Of a stretch of 10,008 bases of DNA, positions 1-8,032 are shown in pieces. The first letter of the stretch is position 1. Every line of letters starts with the position of its first letter. The DNA is taken from the NCBI GenBank assembly GCA_028565635.1, contig JAOXYB010069235.1:1-10008 (forward strand). The letters run 5' to 3'. Under the pieces are notes generated by a model. It was not told where the DNA came from, did not search any database, and was given only the letters and a program-made list of their open reading frames with translations. The translations under genes and the position numbers were made by a program. The stretch comes from Phoronis ovalis (Eukaryota > Phoronida > Phoronidae).

Positions 1-473
1 ACCATAACATAGCATGAATGTTAAAGTTTCAGAAAACATTTATTTTATATGAAAAAAATGTAATGCAGATTTTTCATAAATTTTTATTTAAACGGTGGTG
101 AGGGGTCCAGCCTTAAAATTTATTCATTTTATGCTTTCCCAGCAGATTGTCATTTAATTTTATTTTTTTTGTATGCATACATTTTAGGTTTAATTTTAAT
201 TATTGCATTTCTTACTATGCTATTTTACTGTCAATTCAAATTTGTCCCATATAAAAAAGACAGCATATCTGCATAGATGCATTTGTCTGCTAGATAATCA
301 CGATTTGTTTCAAATTTCTTTTTCCAACCTGACTGGACAGCTTCTATCGATTGCATGTTAATTGGTGTGGAGGTACATTTTCATAATGTTTAAGATTATT
401 TGCTATTTAGATAGATTGTCAATTTGTGGCTTTATAGTTTAGTATGTAATTCATTGCGGTTTGTATATTTCAG
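1..473 (+). other. Derlin-1 intron (3' part)
   Basis: This AT-rich stretch precedes the first recognisable Derlin-1 exon and ends in a pyrimidine-containing tract and CAG acceptor at 471-473. I found no coding segment in it that would supply the Derlin residues expected just upstream. The previous exon must therefore lie left of the window. Confidence 0.7.
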
Positions 474-584
474 TGGATTCCTTGAAATTCTTGGAATTCT
501 AGTAGGCCATCTGTACTTTTTCTTGATGTTCAAATATCCACAAGACTTTGGAGGAAGAACTTTCTTGAGTACGCCATCAATATT
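474..584 (+). CDS. DERL1: Derlin-1, penultimate coding exon (membrane segment)
   Basis: Derlins are rhomboid-like pseudoproteases of the ER membrane. They help move misfolded proteins back to the cytosol for degradation and recruit the p97/VCP ATPase. The exon starts with the last base of a split codon, then reads 36 codons beginning GFLEILGIL, and ends with two bases of a split leucine codon before GTAAGT. The segment VGHLYFFLMFKYP, followed by DFGGR and FLSTPSIL, matches the last membrane helix and following loop of Derlin-1 as I know the family. The acceptor is CAG at 471-473 and the donor is GTAAGT from 585. The upstream part of the protein is outside the window. Confidence 0.93.
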
Positions 585-899
585 GTAAGTATGTAATGTG
601 AATAAATATAAATGAATGATAGATAATATAATTCATCTGACGATTTTTAACACAGTTTGAAAATGGTTATGTTTGCTGCTGTTGTTGTCTTTGCTACAAG
701 TTTTAATTGTTTCTCCGTGATATTTTAAGACCTATACTTGCATTTGATGAGCTCTTAAGGCATCAAAAAAAAAGCGAAAACTATGCTATAGCAGACTATA
801 GGAAATGTGCTATTATCTATGCTCTTATATGAAAGTTTTTGAGGGCATATACTGTAATGAGTCGGTGTCCCACTTTAATTTGATTACATATTCTTATAG
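585..899 (+). other. Derlin-1 last intron
   Basis: This 315-bp GT-AG intron (GTAAGT at the donor, TATAG at the acceptor) joins a codon split TT|A and restores leucine. I saw no embedded gene or repeat in it. Confidence 0.88.
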
Positions 900-1038
900 A
901 TATAAATATTTCCCCAATCGTCGTGGAGGAGTAGCAGGTTTTGGCATGGCACCATCCAGCCGCCGACAACAGAACAATGACGACAGAGATCCTGCTAGGC
1001 ATGCCTGGGGTCAAGGTAACGCATTAGGGGGGGACTAA
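900..1038 (+). CDS. DERL1: Derlin-1, terminal exon with p97-binding tail
   Basis: This is the cytosolic C-terminal tail of Derlin-1. After the split leucine the exon reads YKYFPNRRGGVAGFG, corresponding to the conserved LY-x-x-x-P-x-RRGGV-x-GFG stretch of Derlin-1. A polar Gln/Asn/Asp/Arg-rich segment follows, then RHAWGQGNALGGD and TAA at 1036-1038. The final WGQG-x-x-L is in the place of the SHP box, which in this family binds p97/VCP; GNALG replaces the more usual GFRLG form. An open frame extends upstream to an ATG at 805, but 805-899 is intronic: it lacks family similarity and a TATAG acceptor sits exactly where homology begins. Confidence 0.95.
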
Positions 1039-1625
1039 TAACAAAAGAAACAGACAATACAATTCAAAAGGACGTATACAGCCAACAGAAACTAACATCA
1101 GAGCACTGGGAGCTTCAATGCAATGTATTTGAATGAGGAAGTCTGCAGTCTGGTTTGTTTAGGGACTTGCTACTAACAACATTACTGAAGTTACGGAATC
1201 TTTATCTGACGGCAGAAGACAGAAGATCATAAAGAAGGCAATATTGTGCTTATTCTTTGTGATAAGCATTTCTGACATCCTAAAAGTAAATACCAATCTA
1301 TTTGCTCAGTATGCTCAACATTTCAAATGGTCAACATTTAATTGTTTTTAAAACTCTTCCGATGGTTACTAATGATAATGATACTTAAGCCTCGTACTGA
1401 ACATGGAACTGTATAATGAAAGTGCTTTAAACCTCAAGCAGACCAAAACTTTCGATTTTCGTGTGAATTTCTCTACGTTAGGTTTCTTTATTCTTTAAAG
1501 GGCCTGGGACGTGGTTTTGAGAGCATCCTGTTTTGGTGCTGTAATTCGATGTTGTTCATCATTGTTTTATTTTCAACCTCTCACTTCTGTGAAAATTCAA
1601 AATAAAGTAACAATCTAGTTTTAAT
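1039..1625 (+). other. Derlin-1 3' UTR (approximate end)
   Basis: This is non-coding sequence after the Derlin-1 stop, running to just beyond the first AATAAA. The T/G-rich stretch after the signal fits a cleavage region. The exact end is inferred, not seen. Confidence 0.6.
1601..1606 (+). terminator. Poly(A) signal AATAAA of Derlin-1
   Basis: A canonical AATAAA lies 563 bp after the Derlin-1 stop. The T/G-rich sequence GTTTTAATTTGTATTATT follows within about 20-35 bases, as expected for a cleavage and polyadenylation site. Confidence 0.65.
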
Positions 1626-2585
1626 TTGTATTATTAAAATAACACTATGAACCTCATTATATTAAAAGCAATTGGCCGTGGAATATTTTGTTATATAAAA
1701 ATTACAGAAATTATATCACGTAAACCTCTAGCGGGCAAGGAAAACAGACAGTATACCCAATCACTATCAATGTACCCCCATAAAAGATTTGTGCAGGGTT
1801 TTTGTACTATATTTATGCAATCATGTGCTATCAAGGTGGTACTTCAAAATTTATCAAGGATTGAATCCTACTACTAAAATCGCAGCAATTCAAAATTTCT
1901 ACAAATATAGTTTTAGGATGCTGAAAACCAGTTCCATATATTATCCATAAAACCATCATGCTGGTACATGATACCTAAACATTGATATAAATATTATGTA
2001 ATTACCAATAGAGTATTTGCATGCACTTAAGGTCGCTACAGTCAGTCCCTTTCAATACCGTGATCCTTTAGTTATACACAAAACTTTTTTTTAATCTGAC
2101 TTTAGAAAAGCTTTAACCGGTGAAAATTTAACAAAATAAAAGAAATATTAATAAATAGTTGTTTATGTATTGATATGCTCACAATAAGGAGGGCATTTCT
2201 TAGATCAAAGAACATAAGATTTTTTTGGTTTTGGCTCGGCATATGAAGGATGCTTTTTGTGAATGAATCGTGTGAGCGCGCACAGAACTGCATCGTTCAT
2301 AGAATGCGACATGCTGGATCGTTTGGGCTGAGACTGGTGGCTTCACCTAGTGCATGCAAATAGTATTACTAGCCTCTATAATAAACCTAAAACAGCAGAA
2401 ATTACCATGAACGGTTTCTCTTGCTACATAAATTAATTAATATCAAAATTAAACTAATTGGATCATTTGCTCATGCATATTTTTCATTGCCATTACTACT
2501 GTTCATACACCAATTACTTCACAGACTGTGGTATTGTTTTCAAATTGTACCAGTTTGGTCATTCCACCAATTAATACTAGTATAT
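1626..2585. other. Intergenic region between two convergent genes
   Basis: AT-rich DNA lies between the two 3' ends. Short open frames here (for example 1647-1877 on plus and 2102-2293 on minus) have no recognisable domain and look like chance. The only structured item is the repeat copy at about 2254-2372. Confidence 0.6.
2254..2372 (+). repeat. Dispersed repeat, copy 1 (partner at 6893-7029)
   Basis: By eye this aligns in the same orientation with 6893-7029. Shared blocks in order are TTTTGTGA, GTGAGC, GAACTGCA, GTTCAT, TTTGGG, ACTGGTGGC and GCATGCAAATA, with small gaps between. Divergence is substantial, so both copies look old. The class (SINE, MITE or other) is not determined: I see no clear terminal repeats or A-rich tail. 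Confidence 0.6.
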
Positions 2586-2591
2586 TTTAAT
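2586..2591 (-). terminator. Possible poly(A) signal (ATTAAA) of the fusion-enzyme gene
   Basis: On the minus strand this reads ATTAAA, 239-244 bases beyond the stop codon. A GT-rich stretch (TTGGTGG) follows. No AATAAA was found closer to the stop. This is a weak call. Confidence 0.3.
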
Positions 2592-2829
2592 CAGCTCGCT
2601 ATTAACAAATAAACTAATTGTGCCAATAATCAAAATTATGCAGGCTGTGCGTTATTGAAACAATTCTATAAAGCTAATTATGTAAAAAGAAAATGTATAT
2701 AGCCAAGTATTCAGACACCTGGTTAATTCCAGCTATCCACTGCACCTAGTAATTAAACTATTAACTACAATTGCTTTAAAATTACAAGAAATTTTGACAT
2801 TGTTTCATTCTATATTAGTAGCTAATAAC

Positions 2830-3078
2830 CTAGTTGATGTCGCTCAGGTAGCTGTCATCCTCAGCCCGGATTTTTGCATACAACTCTTTTCGAAGCTTTG
2901 TGCTACTAACACCTTGAGTGTAAGGCAAAAGTTGGATTGGCATCAAATTTTCAACAACAGGTCGTGATGGGAAGTTTGGCATGTCGTCACCACGGACATA
3001 AAGTGCTGTCTCGTTCGCTTCAAGATTGACGATACAGGTCAGGAAGTTTGACGGGTCAGTACTCGAGATGCAATAAAC
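2830..3078 (-). CDS. Fusion enzyme, terminal exon: C-terminal half of cytidylyltransferase domain
   Basis: The exon starts in phase 0 after a TTCCAG acceptor and encodes 82 residues and a TAG. RGDDMPNF (residues 427-434) is in the place of the HGDD/HGND segment of ethanolamine-phosphate cytidylyltransferase. YTQGVSST (450-457) is in the place of the RTxGxST CTP-binding motif, but with tyrosine where arginine is usual. KLRKEL follows, then a short acidic tail ending SDIN. An open frame continues upstream to 3210, but that part is intron. Confidence 0.85.
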   Translation of the reverse strand, partial: VYCISSTDPSNFLTCIVNLEANETALYVRGDDMPNFPSRPVVENLMPIQLLPYTQGVSSTKLRKELYAKIRAEDDSYLSDIN

Positions 3079-6000
3079 CTGGAATATAAAAACAATATTT
3101 TTTTTATTTCTAGAAAGAAACAGTTCATTACCAATTGTGGAACAGGAAACAATGGATTCTAATTCTGTGCTTTGATTAATAATCTTGTTGCATCTAGACA
3201 GTCCTATCAATTTTACTAAAATGTTTTATGATAAATTACAAAACATGCAATGTGTTTTTCTTCTGGTGTTAGTTTGGTTTAAAATTTCAGAGCTGTTGCT
3301 GGTAGATGACTACCATAAAGAGATCATGAAACAAGCATCCTCGCACAAACTAAGCGAGCCATCTCAGTGGCAAGGGCAAATAGGTCATAATAGTTCACAA
3401 ATACTGTTGCTCTACTGGCCATGTTTACCTGATCAGCGTATTGTTTGATATTCAGCATTCGTTTCTCGGTGCTGTCAATGGTAATCTTGTTCTTCAGTCT
3501 ATAGATGCTTCTAGTATCATGCACGCCAACAATGACCTGCAATAACATAATATTGAACAGCCTATTAACTGTTACATTTTCAACCCATTAACTGATATCT
3601 ACCAGCTACATATCCATCCACGATGCAAAAAAGTAGCAAACAAATTAAAGGTCAGGGTCAAACATGGTATGCTAAGTCATATTCCCATCGGATATACATT
3701 CATCACAAACACATGCTTGGCTTGCAACAGTGTCTCTATCAGTTTTCAAGATATGGGCACAAATAGCAAGTTTCTCGTCTCGAAAATAAAGTCAATAAAC
3801 ACGGCCGCCAATTGTCAGCCACATTGGAAGTGATCCATGTTATAATCAACCTTGCCTAATGTATTGTCATCTTTTGTCTTGCAGTGGTGTCTCTTATCTA
3901 TCAGTTTGCTTGTAATGGATATTCATAGCTTATTGACAGAAAACGTGTCCACCAGTAGGTCATATTGGAAATCATCTAGGTCGGAATCAAAAGCGACATG
4001 TGTTTTGATCTGTATTTGCTCTTTGACTTGCAGTATCTCTATATTTTCAAAATATCAAAGAATGTAACTCTAGAACAAGCATGGCACCAATTGGTCATTG
4101 TGGAAATGATTTCGCCCAAAACTGTGTTTGTACCTATATTATTTCCTGTACCTAATATGAAGTTGATCTCGAGAGACAAAGGGACTTAAACCAAACCAGA
4201 AGTGACAGAAGCTATATCCCCCTGTTTGTAGATCCTGGGGGTCCGACTCGGCTGGTATGCATGTTTGAAAATGCGCGTAAAAAGAATGATTTTTAAAAGC
4301 AAAGCATGTTAGCGGGCATTAGGCAATAAGGGTTGCATTTTTCAATAAAATGTACAAAAGGGTTCCTTTTATACACAATGGAAACATTGATGAGTTCACG
4401 TACTACAGTGCTTACAGCAATATTATAGGTATATATTAACCAACTGCAGTGAAAAGGGTTTAAAAACATCCTCAACACGTATAAGGTATAAAATTTTCTC
4501 ACCACACTTGGGGTATCTAAAATTGTCAGTGAAAGGGGGTCAAGTTTAAAATGGGAAGATACGTTTAGGGGCTTTCTCAAAAACCCATTCACAAAAATGG
4601 GTACCAGTAATTTCCTTGAGTGTCACCCCCGGGTCATAGAGCAAGAGGATAATACAGCATAAGCCGTACCTGTCTGCCTATTGCTCTCATTCTCTGCAGC
4701 AGAAGAATGTGACCGTGATGAAACAAATCAAAGCATCCAACAGTATACACTTTGTCCACACGACCATCTAGATGGTTGAACGGCATAGAGCGCCTGCGAG
4801 AGTGATAAGTACGTTTCCGTTCTTCCTCACTGTCAGATTCACCCGTGCTTGTAGTACTGGAGCTTCTAAATGTAAAATGAAACAAAAAAATCCAGATGTG
4901 AAAACTGATGTATAACTGAATGTACAGACACAGATTTCACACTGGATAACATTATGTTACTGATTACTTGACCAGGTTGGTTCATCAAAAGCATGGTTGA
5001 CATACTTAATATCCAACTCCAGCACAAAGTCATATTTTAATAATTATTTTAGTTACAGTACATGAAAAGTTGAACCTCAAAAAATGGAGCTTCTGTCTTA
5101 ACTGAAGTGTATTTTGTTGTCTATGCATCCACACTACTGTACCTGCTTTCCCTTGCTTTCTTGATCTCCTGGCTGCTAAATGTTTTCACCTTTGTTCTGC
5201 TTGTTGGTGATCGCTTGCGCAGCCCTCCGTTTACAATGCCACTGTCACTACTTGTACCATTATCAGCATCCTTTTCACCAGCAGTAAGAATACTACTGCC
5301 ATTTGGTACAGTGCCGTTTGAGCTAATAATACCGTTAGTGACAGCTGATTGTTTTGACTGAAAATAATATACAATCATATTAATTGTCATTATATCGGCG
5401 AAAACTTTAATTTACAACTGCTTGTAGAGAATGTATTTGGGGATATACTGATCGGGAAATGTAACTAAAGTGTTATTGATTATATAACACCAAAAAAATA
5501 ACCAACAATGAGTGACCTAATTCTAAATGCACTTCACTTGTATTATACATGTTTAGCCTTTAAGTAAAAAGTAAAGTGGGTCTTTGATTTCATTTGTAAC
5601 ACAATATTTTAAAACTTGCCTTTTTAGGATAAGTCTTTTTGCTGCCATCCTCATTGTAAAGAGGTTTATTGGAGTAATCTATCTTGAGATGATAGTCAAC
5701 TGTTGCCATATGAGATGGTTTAGAATTTGATTTTTTTTTTCGAGCATCAAGTTTACGTGTCAAACTGGCATGGGCAAGACGTACACTCAGAATGAGGCAT
5801 ACCACACCCACTAAACCAGCTAAAAACACAATATGCATATGCATATAAAAACATGAACAGACTACATTCAATAATTCTGCATAACACAACAACAATACCG
5901 GCTGCAATTCACAAAAGAAAGCAAGATAACACAAAATGTGGCTGGTTGCACATGCGACATCATTAATGAATTGACAGCATGGCATTGGTATGCATTGGCA

Positions 6001-8000
6001 TAATGCCTACTCTAACTGCGTAAAAAAATGTCCATCCCATTCATATAGTACGTTTTTATTTTTGTATTGAAACATGTAGTACTTGAAATTATTTGGAACC
6101 AACTATTTTTCAAAAGTAAGGTAGCGAATATTGTTCGGCACAATTTATTCACACTATACTTTAAGGTAAATTTTAGCTATTTAAATTACTAAAAAGATAG
6201 GCAAATAAAAATATATATATTCTGAATATATGTATGGATTACTTGTACAAAGTTCAACTATTTAACTTTAATGCTTTGTAACTTGTATTATTCTAAATTT
6301 TATATTTCAAAATCTTAGTATTTTAACTCAAAATGTTATCCATACAGGTCATTATTATTATAAATGTCACAATTGCATAGAATTACTGTGCTTTCTATCA
6401 TATATGAGATTTTTGCAAGTTAAACGTATGTCTTCAAGAATTCTTACCCCAGCTCTTCATGGCATTTGGAGCTCCTTGTGCCAGACCCAGACAAGCGATT
6501 CCCATTGATTCCAGTTTCTCTTTCAGTTTTCCTTCCATAACAGATGCTGTTGCCGACTGTTGATTTTCTTTTGAAGTCGGACCATGCTTGCTTGCTAAAT
6601 GCTGTTTATGTTTGCTGTAATGGGCAATACATCAAGAAAGCATTAAATTTTGCTACTTGCTGATATATCCAAGCATACTTTTGAACACAGGATGTTCCTT
6701 TGTTACGATTTTTTATTTTGCATCCGTTTCAGGCAGATAGCAGATTACTCATTCTGAAGTCTGTATGTATACTATCTGGCAGGTATACTCACCATGAAAA
6801 TTAACAGAAACTGCTGTTAAAGAATACAATATATGCTGTACTATTTTCAAAAAGGTAGCATCACTGGTCAGAAACTCAATTAATATTCTCAAAATTTTGT
6901 GATTTGTCAATGGATTACGTGAGCACAGGCGGAACTGCAGGATGGTTCATTCACAAAAGACACAGTTGGGGAAATGTTTGGGTGTGTCACTGGTGGCAAC
7001 ATTGGTTGCATGCAAATATTGTATTTATCCCAATGTTCATGCAAGTGATAAATTTAGTGTGAGTGGGTGAATCTGCACCATCAGTATGTACGTACATGTT
7101 AGCAGAGAATTTGCGCTGCTTTTTCATAGGTCACAACATCTAAAAAGTAGTTGTGAATTGGTAACTATAAGTTATGGAGTGGATGGCAGTCTACATAAAT
7201 CCATCCATGCCTTCTCAACTAATGTCTAGGCTTAACCATGGTCAATTGTCATTATATTCCTTTAATATAACAAGAGCGAAACAAATACATCATTAAACTT
7301 TTGACCCTATCAAGATAAGCTTTTCTCCATGTGTAATTGCCCTATACTTTACTAGCCACCTGCTAAGTCAACTGTTATACCTATTATTGTAAGATGCAAT
7401 CTGATTGGTGTCAAGACTTCCGCGGGCACTATATCTAAATAAAGGGATTGACGTTCTTCTGCTTTTCGAGATAATAAATGAAAATTGCCTGTGGTTCTGG
7501 TTGTTCGTTAGACTGAGTGGATCTGGTTGTTGGGTAGTCAAAAGATGATGAGTCTGCTACTCACGCATAGAAATAATCCTGCACGCGAACAACACCGATC
7601 ACTGATTCATAGACAATGATGATGACACATGTCCCCAAATAGATAGTGCATTGCCCCCATGTCATAAAAGCAAAGTTGGAAACCATCAGAATCGTCCAGA
7701 GGCTTGTAATATTAACAACCTAAACAAAAACAAAACAATGAAACCAATTCAAGTCGCAATAATCAACTAAAAAAAATCACAAAAACTAGCGTTTTTAATG
7801 AATAGATGTTGACAATCATTTATAGCTAAATATACAAGTCATATTGTTTATTTTCTGATTATTTTAAACAAACTTTCAAAATCAAAAGCATCTGTCTTGA
7901 CAGCGTAAGGTTGATGCAATGTACATTGCAAAATCAAAAAATTACAAAATACAAGAAATTTAACTTTACAATAATGACATGTCCTGTAGATATGTACATG

Positions 8001-8032
<32 letters not shown>

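Noticed and set aside
344-375. Exon-like segment (CAG acceptor, GGAG|GTACAT donor) upstream of the Derlin-1 exon
   Set aside because: The frame needed to join the next exon contains a TAA, and the other frames do not give Derlin residues.
805-899. Upstream ATG extension of the Derlin-1 terminal open frame
   Set aside because: Family similarity begins exactly at the TATAG acceptor at 899. The preceding residues match nothing in Derlin, and the split codon joins correctly to the exon ending at 584.
3185-3448. Plus-strand 87-codon open frame
   Set aside because: It overlaps a well-supported minus-strand exon and its intron and has no recognisable motif.
4293-4592. Minus-strand 99-codon open frame inside the candidate mobile element
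   Set aside because: It has no transposase or other domain, and the element is too short to be autonomous.
5820-5985. N-terminal extension of the exon D open frame
   Set aside because: A TTTTTAG acceptor at 5821-5820 and correct phase joining to exon C show that the upstream part is intron.
7085-7096. 12-bp perfect palindrome ATGTACGTACAT as a possible regulatory site
   Set aside because: Short AT-rich palindromes are expected by chance in 10 kb, and nothing nearby suggests a promoter.
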